NCBI RefSeq assembly: GCF_900536025.1
Contig: NZ_UNOZ01000008.1
Span: 1 to 64,000, forward strand
DNA length: 64,000 nucleotides
Origin: Pseudomonas reidholzensis
GTDB taxonomy: Bacteria > Pseudomonadota > Gammaproteobacteria > Pseudomonadales > Pseudomonadaceae
Direction: 5' to 3'
A program made the translations under genes and the position numbers. Below, piece after piece: positions 35,809-43,500 of this stretch. The stretch's first letter is position 1. Every line of letters starts with the position of its first letter. The notes under the pieces were generated by a model. That model saw only the letters and a list, made by a program, of their open reading frames with translations. It was not told the DNA's origin and searched no databases.

Positions 35809-36834
35809 TCAGGCGTTGGTGACGTCTGGCTCCGCTTCATATTGCGTGTGCCGAGTGGTGATTGCCCACGCGATACGTGCGAGTTTGTTGGCCAACGCAC
35901 AGGCCACCACATTGGAGTGTCGCCGCATTGACAGCGACCTCACCCATTCGGCCAAGGGACCTTTTTGGTGCTCCAGGCGCAGCATGTACACCCGGGCGCA
36001 TTGCACCAACAAGCGCCGTAGATTCTTGTCGCCGCGCTTGCTGATTCCTAGCAGGTTGGGCTTGCCGCCGGTACTGAACTGTTTGGGTACCAAACCGACG
36101 GATGCCGCAAAATCCCGACTACAGCTGTATTGCTGACCGTCGCCCATCTGTACGGCCAGCAGGCTGGCGGTGATCGGGCCAACACACGGGATGCTCAACA
36201 AACGGCTTCCGAGATCATCGTCAGCCAGCTGGCTTTCCAGCTCCTTGTCCAACACCTTGATTTGCTCTTCCAGATAGACGAAATGGTCGTGCTGGCGCTG
36301 CAGCAAAGCGATGAGGCGCACAGGCAGGTCGTGTTCCTCAAGGATCGAGGCTAGCCGTTTGACGACTGCCAGCCCGGTCGGCAGGCTGATGCCGAACTCG
36401 AGCAAGAATCCATGCATCTGGTTCACCGTCTTGGTGCGGTCGCGGATCAGCGATTCACGAATCCGGTGTGAGACTGAAAGCGTCTGCTGCTCCACAGTCT
36501 TGGCCGCGACGAAACGCATCGTTGGCCGAGAAGCGGCTTCGCAGATCGCTTGAGCGTCGACAAAATCGTTCTTGTTACTTTTGACGAAAGGTCGCACGAA
36601 CTGAGGGGAAATCAGCTTGGCATCGTGCCCCGCAGCTTTCAGTTCACGCGCCAGGTAATGCGCTCCAGCGCAGGCTTCCATCACCACGGTGCATACCGGA
36701 TGGTTGGAGAAAAAGCGCATTAATTGCTGTCGTGAGCACTTCTTGCGTAGCACTTCCCGGCCGGACCTATCCTGAGCATGCAGGTGGAAGGTGTGCTTGC
36801 CGATGTCGATGCCGACTAATGCCACTTCGCTCAT
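35809..36834 (-). CDS. IS110-family DEDD transposase
   Basis: The 341-residue recombinase has an N-terminal RuvC-like DEDD domain (VGIDIGKHTFHLHAQD about 7-22, VVMEACAG about 60, and KSNKNDFVDAQAICEAAS about 99-116). A C-terminal Tnp_20-like domain has the region SIPCVGPITASLLAVQMGD and the catalytic serine in LVPKQFSTGGKPNLLG. The ATG at 36834 follows CCGGAGATCATCACC, a good ribosome site; a longer frame adds 12 doubtful residues. The gene appears intact. Confidence 0.95.
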   Translation of the reverse strand: MSEVALVGIDIGKHTFHLHAQDRSGREVLRKKCSRQQLMRFFSNHPVCTVVMEACAGAHYLARELKAAGHDAKLISPQFVRPFVKSNKNDFVDAQAICEAASRPTMRFVAAKTVEQQTLSVSHRIRESLIRDRTKTVNQMHGFLLEFGISLPTGLAVVKRLASILEEHDLPVRLIALLQRQHDHFVYLEEQIKVLDKELESQLADDDLGSRLLSIPCVGPITASLLAVQMGDGQQYSCSRDFAASVGLVPKQFSTGGKPNLLGISKRGDKNLRRLLVQCARVYMLRLEHQKGPLAEWVRSLSMRRHSNVVACALANKLARIAWAITTRHTQYEAEPDVTNA

Positions 36835-37080
36835 GGTGATGATCTCCGGAGATAAAAACACCCTGCGCAAGCCTAGCCTGCGCAGAGTGCCGGGGTGACC
36901 ATCTCATTAAGTGACCCGCCGTAAGGGCGGAAGGGGCCATCAGCATCACCACATCAACCGGATATGCTCGATAATCGAAACGCACCAGCACCAGCACCAA
37001 ATCCCCGAAAACCCATGCTGAACCGGAAATCTCGGGGCTACAAAGCAGCCCCAAAACCTCTCCCAGGCGACGACTATCTA

Positions 37081-38493
37081 TCAGGCCGCCGCTGCCAGCT
37101 TGGCACTGGTCTGGCGACGACGGTAGGCACTGTCGCGGCTCGCCAGCCACCAGTACAGCGGCGAGGTGATCAGCAGCCCGACCAGCCACGACAGGTCAGC
37201 CCCGTTGATGTGCTCGGACACCGGCCCGACATACAGCGGGGTGTTCATGAACGGGATCTGCACGATAATCCCCACCGCATAGGCCAGCAGCGCCTGCGGG
37301 TTGTAACGACCGTAGATACCCCCATCGACCTTGAAGATCGACGCGATGTCGTAGTCACCCTTGTGGATCACGTAGAAGTCGATCAGGTTGATCGCCGTCC
37401 ACGGCACCAGCACCACCAACAGCACCAGAACCATGTCGACGAAGTGGCCGATGAAGTCCGCCGAGGCGAACACCGCCACCACGCAGCAGCCCGCCAACAC
37501 GATCAACGACAGCACCGCACGGCTCTTCGCGGTCGGGATCCAGCGGTAGGCGAAGGTCTGGATCAGGGTGATGATCGACAGCACCGCGCCATACAGGTTG
37601 AGGGCGTTGTGGCTGATCACGCTGAGCAGGAACAGCACCAGCATCAGAGGACCGATCGCGCCGGTGGCGAGCTTGACCGCGTCCATGGTGTCCATGCCGG
37701 CCGGGATCGCCAGCACCGCCACTGCGCCGAACACGAACGACAGGCTCGAACCCAGCGCAGAGCCGAGGTACGTGGTCCAGAAGGTCGAGGAGACTTTCAC
37801 ATCCGCTGGGAGGTAGCGCGAATAATCCGACACATAGGGCGCAAAGGCGATCTGCCAGAGCGCGGCGAGCGACACGGTAGCCAGCCAGCCGGCGAGGTTG
37901 AAGCCGCCCCGGGTCAGGAAGTCGTCACTCTGCACGTGGGTGAAGATGTAGCCGAAGCCGACCACGATGCCGATCCCCAGCACCCAGGTGCCGATGCGGT
38001 TGAGCACGTGGATGAAGCGGTAGCCGATGATGCCGATGATGCCCGAGCCCAGCGCACCGACGACGATGCCCACCGGTACCGGGATCGACTCGGCCACGCC
38101 GTGCAGCGACTTGCCCGCGAGGACGATGTTGGAGGCAAAGAAGCCGATGTACATCACCCCGGCGATCACCACTACCAACAGCGCGCCGAGCGAGCCGAAC
38201 TGGGCGCGGCTCTGGATCATCTGCGGGATGCCCATCTGCGGGCCCTGGGCCGAGTGCAGTGCCATCAGCACCCCACCGACCAGATGCCCGACCAGGATGG
38301 CGACGATGCCCCACACCAGGTTCAGGTGAAACAGCTGCACGCCCAAGGCGCCGGTGACGATGGGCAGCGGTGCGATATTGCCGCCGAACCACAGTGTGAA
38401 CAGATCCCTTACCTTTCCATGGCGGTCCTGCGGGGGCACATAGCCGATCGTGTGTTTTTCTATCAGAGGTGCCGAATTGGCTGCACTGGTCAT
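37081..38493 (-). CDS. NCS1/purine-cytosine permease family transporter (CodB-like)
   Basis: The 470-residue protein has about 12 membrane helices and imports a nucleobase or related compound by cation symport. Signatures are DLFTLWFGGNIAPLPIVTGA (about 31-50), GPQMGIPQMIQSRAQFGSLG (about 84-103) and YVSDYSRYLP (about 220). No deaminase gene lies beside it, so the substrate (cytosine, purine, allantoin or thiamine precursor) is open. The ATG at 38493 has a GGAG site. Confidence 0.88.
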   Translation of the reverse strand: MTSAANSAPLIEKHTIGYVPPQDRHGKVRDLFTLWFGGNIAPLPIVTGALGVQLFHLNLVWGIVAILVGHLVGGVLMALHSAQGPQMGIPQMIQSRAQFGSLGALLVVVIAGVMYIGFFASNIVLAGKSLHGVAESIPVPVGIVVGALGSGIIGIIGYRFIHVLNRIGTWVLGIGIVVGFGYIFTHVQSDDFLTRGGFNLAGWLATVSLAALWQIAFAPYVSDYSRYLPADVKVSSTFWTTYLGSALGSSLSFVFGAVAVLAIPAGMDTMDAVKLATGAIGPLMLVLFLLSVISHNALNLYGAVLSIITLIQTFAYRWIPTAKSRAVLSLIVLAGCCVVAVFASADFIGHFVDMVLVLLVVLVPWTAINLIDFYVIHKGDYDIASIFKVDGGIYGRYNPQALLAYAVGIIVQIPFMNTPLYVGPVSEHINGADLSWLVGLLITSPLYWWLASRDSAYRRRQTSAKLAAAA

Positions 38494-38878
38494 GACTGAC
38501 TCCAAGGCAAGGAGGGGCACCGGGAGGTGCCCGGGTACGTGCCGGCAAGGGGCGACGTGTTCTTGTTGGAGGGATGATGCGGGGTGCGTGGGGAACGAGA
38601 AATTAGTAAATATGTGCTCATGAACCTTAAAAAACCTAAGGCTGACAAAAGGTTAAGGGACGAGTGGTAGCAAGGAGCAGGCCAACCCCCGGCAAGCCGC
38701 AAGGTAGCGGGCGTGGCAGCGGCGGGGCCGAAGCAGGGGCGATCCATGATGGTGCGCGCGCCTATCGAGTGCCCCACGGTCGACGTCCAGTCATGCGGAT
38801 ACAATTGAGTGGGTGCAGGCGCCACCGAGATAGAGTAGCCTTCATTTGATGTAAAATTATCGTCATATGAGGTGGTGT
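38494..38878. other. Divergent control region, permease / Xre-RES
   Basis: These 385 bases between the permease and the toxin-antitoxin operon contain the inverted repeats CCTTA (38625-38629) / TAAGG (38637-38641) and AACCTT (38623-38628) / AAGGTT (38649-38654) in an AT-rich stretch upstream of the permease. They are plausible operator sites, but I cannot assign a regulator. The 38840-38870 part is AT-rich and probably holds the antitoxin promoter. Confidence 0.35.
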
Positions 38879-39409
38879 ATGAGCGAACAGACTGAGAAGC
38901 CCCGGGCTCGTCGTCGAGCCATCGAAGGCAGAGGCGCTGATAGTCCCTACGCCACGTCGGAGGGCGACGCCAGCACGCTCGAAACGCGCGAGGCGCCTGG
39001 CCTGTTCTGGCGATATTCCGCGTCGCATGAACAGCTGACAGAGGCGCAGCGTCTGGTGCAGATCCGACAGGGCCTGCCGGCCAACTTCTATCAGGAAGTG
39101 AAGCGGCTGTTCAGCCTGCCGGAAAAGCACCTGGCCGAACTGTTCAATGCCTCCATCTCAACGCTCGAGCGCCGCGTGCGCGACAAGCAACCGCTGGACG
39201 TGGTGGCTTCCGAACGGGTCGACCGGATCGTCGAACTCACCGCCCAGGCGGTCGATGTGTTCGAGAGTATCGAGGCGGCCGTCGCCTGGATGTCGCACGC
39301 CAATGACAGCCTCGGCGGCCAGGCCCCGGTGATGCTCTGCGAGACCGAGATCGGCGCCAAGCAGGTCCGCCGGGTACTCACCGCGCTGGAATGGGGCGGG
39401 GTTGTCTGA
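38879..39409 (+). CDS. Xre/MbcA/ParS-family antitoxin
   Basis: The 176-residue antitoxin has a disordered, charged N-terminus (about 1-60), a helical Xre-like region (FYQEVKRLFSLPEKHLAELFNASISTLERR, in two parts about 70-100) and the C-terminal toxin-binding domain (VDVFESIEAAVAWMSHAN, and VRRVLTALEWGGVV at the end). It neutralises the RES toxin encoded next. Its TGA overlaps the toxin ATG (TGATG). ATG 38879 follows GAGGTGGTGT. Confidence 0.92.
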   Translation: MSEQTEKPRARRRAIEGRGADSPYATSEGDASTLETREAPGLFWRYSASHEQLTEAQRLVQIRQGLPANFYQEVKRLFSLPEKHLAELFNASISTLERRVRDKQPLDVVASERVDRIVELTAQAVDVFESIEAAVAWMSHANDSLGGQAPVMLCETEIGAKQVRRVLTALEWGGVV

Positions 39410-39876
39410 TGCTGGCGTGGCGTGTCGCCAAGGCGTCGCGGGCGGATGACCTGAGCGGCAAAGGCGCGGCCATCGTCGGTGGCCGCTGGAACCAGATAGA
39501 AGTCCCCGCGCTGTACATGGGCCTGTCGCCGGCCATCTGCAGCCTCGAGACCTTCGTGCATGCGGCGGGTCGGCCGACTTTTGCCCTGACGATCAGCTGC
39601 TTCGAGTTGCCGGATGATCCTGCGCTCTATCTCGAACCGAGCGCTGGCGACCTGCCGCCCGGCTGGGATGCGCTACCGGCCGACAGCCCGAGCATGGGCT
39701 ATGGCACACGCTGGCTGGAGGCAGGGACCCACCTGGGGTTGATCGTGCCCTCGGTGGTGCTCCAGCTTGAGCACAACGTGGTGGTCAATCCCCGCCACCC
39801 GGCGATTAGTCAGGTCCACCTGCGCGAGGTGTTCGACTTTGCCCATGACGAGCGGATGTTCAAGCGTCGCACCTAG
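39409..39876 (+). CDS. RES-domain toxin, NAD-degrading
   Basis: The 155-residue toxin has the RES signature: arginine in GGRWN (R26), Y36 and the glutamate in YMGLSPAICSLE (E47), then NVVVNPRHPAISQVHL near the C-terminus, where the family serine lies. RES toxins, including a characterised P. putida member, deplete NAD+ and stop growth. It is translationally coupled to its Xre antitoxin. The length is typical. Confidence 0.94.
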   Translation: MLAWRVAKASRADDLSGKGAAIVGGRWNQIEVPALYMGLSPAICSLETFVHAAGRPTFALTISCFELPDDPALYLEPSAGDLPPGWDALPADSPSMGYGTRWLEAGTHLGLIVPSVVLQLEHNVVVNPRHPAISQVHLREVFDFAHDERMFKRRT

Positions 39877-39991
39877 CGGGCGCGTCGGTCTGTGACGAAT
39901 CAACCGCTCAGACGGAACGTCTGCCGTTCTCAGATTTCATATCCAGCAGATGGATGGCGAAGTGCCTGAGGCGATTGATGATCGGCGTGAG

Positions 39992-42199
39992 ATGAAACCC
40001 GTGCAGGACAACGATACAGACAACCCCGCTGCCGCGATGCCGAGCTTCCTGCTCGGTGGCGGCACCGTCAGCACGTTGCTGCAGTCGCTTGACTGGGCAG
40101 CGTCGCCGTTGGGGGCGCCGCAGGATTGGTCTGCGAGCCTGAAGACCCTGATGGCGACCATTCTCCCGGCCAAGGCGCAGATCGTACTGTTCTGGGGCGC
40201 CGACTACGTGTCGCTGTACAACGATGCCTATGCGCCGACCATCGGCGCCAAGCACCCGCGGGCCCTCGGCCGGCCCGGCCAGGAGAACTGGAGCGAGCTG
40301 TGGCACGACCTCGAACCGCTGTTGCGCGGCGTGCGTGAGACCGGCGAGACGTTCGCCGCGCAGGATCGCCCGTTCTACATCGAACGCCGGGGGTTGGGCG
40401 AGATCGCCTACTTCGACGTGTCGTATTCCGCCGTGCGCGAGATCGATGGCAGTGTCGGTGGGGTGCTGTGCATCGTCACCGAAACCACCGAGCGGGTGCA
40501 GTTCCAGCGCCGCCAGGCGTTTCTCCTGGAGCTCGGCCAGGCGTTGCCGGGCATGGATAACGCCGAGGACATCGAAGCGTTTGCAGTGCGCCGCCTGGGC
40601 GAGGAACTGGGGGCGTCGCGGGTGTTTTTCGGCGAAGACCTGGGCGACGGCCAGCATGTGCGCGTGGCCCGCGACTGGGTTGATGGCGCCACCTCGGTGA
40701 CCGGCGAGCTGAACTACCAGGCGTTCGCTGCAGACCTGCCGACGGCGTTGGCCAGTGGCCGCAGCGTGCACGCCGACTACCCCGCGGGAACCTCGGCGCA
40801 GCTGTGCGCCAGCCTGTACGTGCCGGTGCTGCGCAGCGACGGCCTGGAGGCGCTGCTCGCCGTGCAGTTTCAGGCCCCGCATGTGTTCGTCGAGGACGAG
40901 TGCCTGCTGGTCGAGGCCACCGCCAAGCAAGCCTGGAAGGCCATTACCCATGCCCGCGCCGAGCGAGCGCTGCGTGCCAGTTCGGCCCACCTGGAGGCAA
41001 CCTTCGCCGAGCTGATGGCGCTCAACGAAAGCCTCGAAGAGCGCGTCGGGGCAATGCTCGCTGACCGCGAGGCGGCGCTGCTGCAGTTGCACGAAGGGCG
41101 CAAGATGGAAATGATCGGCCAGCTCACCGGCGGCATCGCCCACGACTTCAACAACATGCTGACGCCGATCATCGCCTCGCTGGAGCTGATCCGCAGGCGC
41201 CCGGACGACGCCGAGCGCTCGACCCGGCTGATCGACGGCGCGCTGCAGGCGGCGGACCGTGCGCGCAACCTGGTGGGCCGCCTGCTCAGCTTTGCCCGGC
41301 GCCAGACCCTCAAGCCGCAGGCGGTGTCGCTGGCTGCGCTGGTGGGCGACATGCGCGAGCTGATCGCGCGTTCACTGGGCCCGACCATCGAGGTCCAGGT
41401 GCGGATCGACAGCGGCCTGCCGCCGGTGCTGGTCGACCCTCACCAGCTGGAACTGGCGCTGCTCAACCTGGTGGTCAATGCGCGCGATGCAATGGCCAAT
41501 GGCGGTCGGCTGGTGATCGCTGCCGGCGACGTCGACAGCGGCCCGGGCAAGCCCGAGGGGGTCGCCGGGCAGCAGCTGTGGCTGCAGGTCGGTGACAGCG
41601 GCAGCGGCATGACCGAGGACGTGTTGGGGCGCTGCATCGAGCCGTTCTATTCGACCAAGGGCGTGGGCAAGGGCACCGGCCTTGGCCTGCCGATGGTGCA
41701 GGGGCTGGCCGCGCAGTCGGGCGGTGGTTTTGCGATCCGTTCGCAGCCCGGTGAGGGCACCCAGGCCACGTTGTGGCTGCCGCTCGCCGAGGCACCGATC
41801 AGCGCCGCTGGCGCTGCGGCCGAGGAGGTGCCGCTGGCCGAGGGCGTGCGGGTATTGCTGGTGGATGATGAAGACATCGTGCGCCATGCCACGGCCATGC
41901 AACTGCGTGATCTGGGCTATCACGTGACCGAGGCGGCGAGCCCCGCCCAGGCGCGTGTGCTGCTCGACGAGGGGCTGCGCATGGACGTGCTGGTGACCGA
42001 CCAGATCATGGCCGACGAGACCGGCTCGCAGTTCGCCCGCGGGTTGCGTCAGCGCCATGGGGCATTGCCGGTGTTGATCATCACCGGTTACGCCAACCTG
42101 TCGCCGCGCGAGCTGTATGGCTTCGAGGTGTTGCGCAAGCCGTTTCGGCGGGCGGAGTTGGCCGAGAGCCTGGCGCAGTTGTTGCGCAACAAGGCCTGA
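39992..42199 (+). CDS. Hybrid sensor histidine kinase with PAS, GAF and receiver domains
   Basis: The cytosolic hybrid kinase has about 735 residues and no membrane helix. An N-terminal PAS-like domain (about 15-170, LGGGTVSTLLQSLDWAASPL then SYSAVREIDGSVGGVLCIV) is followed by GAF (about 190-340), a coiled coil, HisKA with H-box MIGQLTGGIAHDFNNML (about 370-387), HATPase (NLVVNARDAM, GTGLGLPMV) and a C-terminal receiver (VLLVDDEDIVRHA, VTDQIMADETG). Such kinases often sense light or redox through PAS-GAF, but no cofactor residue is obvious. The start is uncertain: ATG 39950 is also open. Confidence 0.9.
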   Translation: MKPVQDNDTDNPAAAMPSFLLGGGTVSTLLQSLDWAASPLGAPQDWSASLKTLMATILPAKAQIVLFWGADYVSLYNDAYAPTIGAKHPRALGRPGQENWSELWHDLEPLLRGVRETGETFAAQDRPFYIERRGLGEIAYFDVSYSAVREIDGSVGGVLCIVTETTERVQFQRRQAFLLELGQALPGMDNAEDIEAFAVRRLGEELGASRVFFGEDLGDGQHVRVARDWVDGATSVTGELNYQAFAADLPTALASGRSVHADYPAGTSAQLCASLYVPVLRSDGLEALLAVQFQAPHVFVEDECLLVEATAKQAWKAITHARAERALRASSAHLEATFAELMALNESLEERVGAMLADREAALLQLHEGRKMEMIGQLTGGIAHDFNNMLTPIIASLELIRRRPDDAERSTRLIDGALQAADRARNLVGRLLSFARRQTLKPQAVSLAALVGDMRELIARSLGPTIEVQVRIDSGLPPVLVDPHQLELALLNLVVNARDAMANGGRLVIAAGDVDSGPGKPEGVAGQQLWLQVGDSGSGMTEDVLGRCIEPFYSTKGVGKGTGLGLPMVQGLAAQSGGGFAIRSQPGEGTQATLWLPLAEAPISAAGAAAEEVPLAEGVRVLLVDDEDIVRHATAMQLRDLGYHVTEAASPAQARVLLDEGLRMDVLVTDQIMADETGSQFARGLRQRHGALPVLIITGYANLSPRELYGFEVLRKPFRRAELAESLAQLLRNKA

Positions 42200-42214
42200 G
42201 CGCGCAGCCCGGGA

Positions 42215-43261
42215 TCAGGCGCTTTCCCTGGCCACCAGCTCGCAATGCAACAGGTTCAGCCGCGGCACGTCGCCGGCATGCTCGACCACGCCCAGGTGCT
42301 GCAAGACGCGCAAGGCCGCAACCTCGCCGATCTCCCGCGAAGGCGGGCGCAAGGTGGTAAGACTCGGCAGCAGCATGTCGGCAAAGGCATAGTCGCCAAA
42401 CCCCACCACGGCCATGTCCTGCGGCAGTTGCAGGCCGGCACGCTGGCCGGCGAGCAGGGCACCGGCGGCCAGGTTGTCGTTGGCGAAGATGATCGCGTCG
42501 GGCCGCGGGTCGCGGCGGATCAGCGCCTCCATCGCCTGCTTGCCGGCCTCGAACGGCGCGCGGTCGGCGGAGGGCACGAACACCCAGGGCTCGAGGCCGG
42601 CCTCGCGCAGCGTGTGGGCGTAGCCATCCCGCCGCTCGAGGGCGCTGAAGTCGCCCGCCGCGCTGTTCTGCACGAAGGCGATGCGCCTGAAGCCCTTGTC
42701 CAGCAGGTAGCGACACGCTTGCACGCCCACGTCGAAATGCAGGAAGCCGACCTGCAGCGGCGTTCGCTCGGGGCGGTAGTCCCAGATTTCGACCACCGGC
42801 ACATCGGCCTCGGCGAGCATCTTTTCGGTCGCTTCGCTGTGGAAGTGGCTGGTCACCACCAGCGCTGCCGGCGACCAGCCGAGAAACGCCCGCACGGCGC
42901 TTTCTTCCTGGGTTTCGCTGAAGTAGCTGGAAGCCAGCAGCAGCTGGTAGCCATGCCGGCTGAGGGTGTCGCTGAAGGCCTGGATGGTCTGCGCAAAGAT
43001 CGGCCCGGAGATGTTCGGGATGACCATGCCGACGATGCGCCCACGCGCCGACGCCAAGCCACCCGCGACCAGGTTGGGCACGTAGCCGAGCGCCTGCACC
43101 ACGGCCTCGATGCGCTCGCGCAATGGCGGCGACACTTGCTCGGGCTGATTGAAGTAGCGCGACACGCTGATGGCCGAAACACCGGCCTCCCGCGCCACGT
43201 CGGCAAGGGTGACGCGGCCGGCGCCACGGCGCTTGCGGGGGGTGTCCTTGGCCTGGCTCAC
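42215..43261 (-). CDS. LacI-family transcriptional regulator
   Basis: The 348-residue repressor has the N-terminal LacI HTH (VTLADVAREAGVSAISVSRY, about 17-36) and hinge (GYVPNLVAGGLAS), then a periplasmic-binding-protein-like effector domain (GMVIPNISGPIFAQ, FANDNLAAGALLAGQ) similar to GntR-type members. The GTG start at 43261 has AGGAGG eight bases upstream. Two GTTAGCGCTAAC palindromes, 30 bases upstream of it and 97 bases upstream of the divergent TonB receptor, are its likely operators, giving autoregulation and control of the receptor operon. Confidence 0.93.
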   Translation of the reverse strand: MSQAKDTPRKRRGAGRVTLADVAREAGVSAISVSRYFNQPEQVSPPLRERIEAVVQALGYVPNLVAGGLASARGRIVGMVIPNISGPIFAQTIQAFSDTLSRHGYQLLLASSYFSETQEESAVRAFLGWSPAALVVTSHFHSEATEKMLAEADVPVVEIWDYRPERTPLQVGFLHFDVGVQACRYLLDKGFRRIAFVQNSAAGDFSALERRDGYAHTLREAGLEPWVFVPSADRAPFEAGKQAMEALIRRDPRPDAIIFANDNLAAGALLAGQRAGLQLPQDMAVVGFGDYAFADMLLPSLTTLRPPSREIGEVAALRVLQHLGVVEHAGDVPRLNLLHCELVARESA

Positions 43262-43290
43262 AAAGGCAGCCTCCTGGGGAAAGCGCCGAT

Positions 43291-43302
43291 GTTAGCGCTA
43301 AC
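43291..43302. promoter_or_regulatory. LacI-type operator 1
   Basis: The perfect 12-bp palindrome GTTAGCGCTAAC lies 30 bases before the regulator GTG. It has the central CG typical of LacI/GalR operators and is identical to the site at 43393. Confidence 0.85.
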
Positions 43303-43392
43303 GTGTGGTCCACATGCAAATAGCTTTATGGAATATCAATCTGATTTTTTAGTATTTGACCTGCTAAGCAGGACGCTCTGATACTTGGCCAT

Positions 43393-43404
43393 GTTAGCGC
43401 TAAC
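43393..43404. promoter_or_regulatory. LacI-type operator 2
   Basis: An identical GTTAGCGCTAAC palindrome, with its centre 102 bases from operator 1 and 97 bases before the TonB receptor ATG. The AT-rich DNA between the sites (43320-43370) probably holds the divergent promoters; looping between the two sites is possible. Confidence 0.85.
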
Positions 43405-43500
43405 ACAGCGCTGCTGTTGGCCACCGACTGCCACTCGCACGAGCGAGACCAGACATCGACAGCATTCTTTCAGGTCTGGTCTTTCAGGGCAGTGAGCATC

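Larger units (their letters stand above)
35548..36908 (-). mobile_element. IS110-family element, IS1111-type
   Basis: The element is about 1.36 kb and encodes one DEDD transposase on the minus strand. Perfect 11-bp subterminal inverted repeats ATGGTCACCCC (35551-35561) and GGGGTGACCAT (36892-36902) lie a few bases inside the ends. This is the hallmark of the IS1111 subgroup, whose true ends lack terminal repeats. No target duplication is apparent beyond the ambiguous A-run. The long noncoding part (about 260 bases) lies 3' of the transposase gene, also as in IS1111. The ends are uncertain by one or two bases. Confidence 0.85.

Noticed and set aside
36767..37189. Frame of 140 codons spanning the IS right end
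   Set aside because: It crosses the insertion junction and overlaps the transposase start; chimeric by chance.
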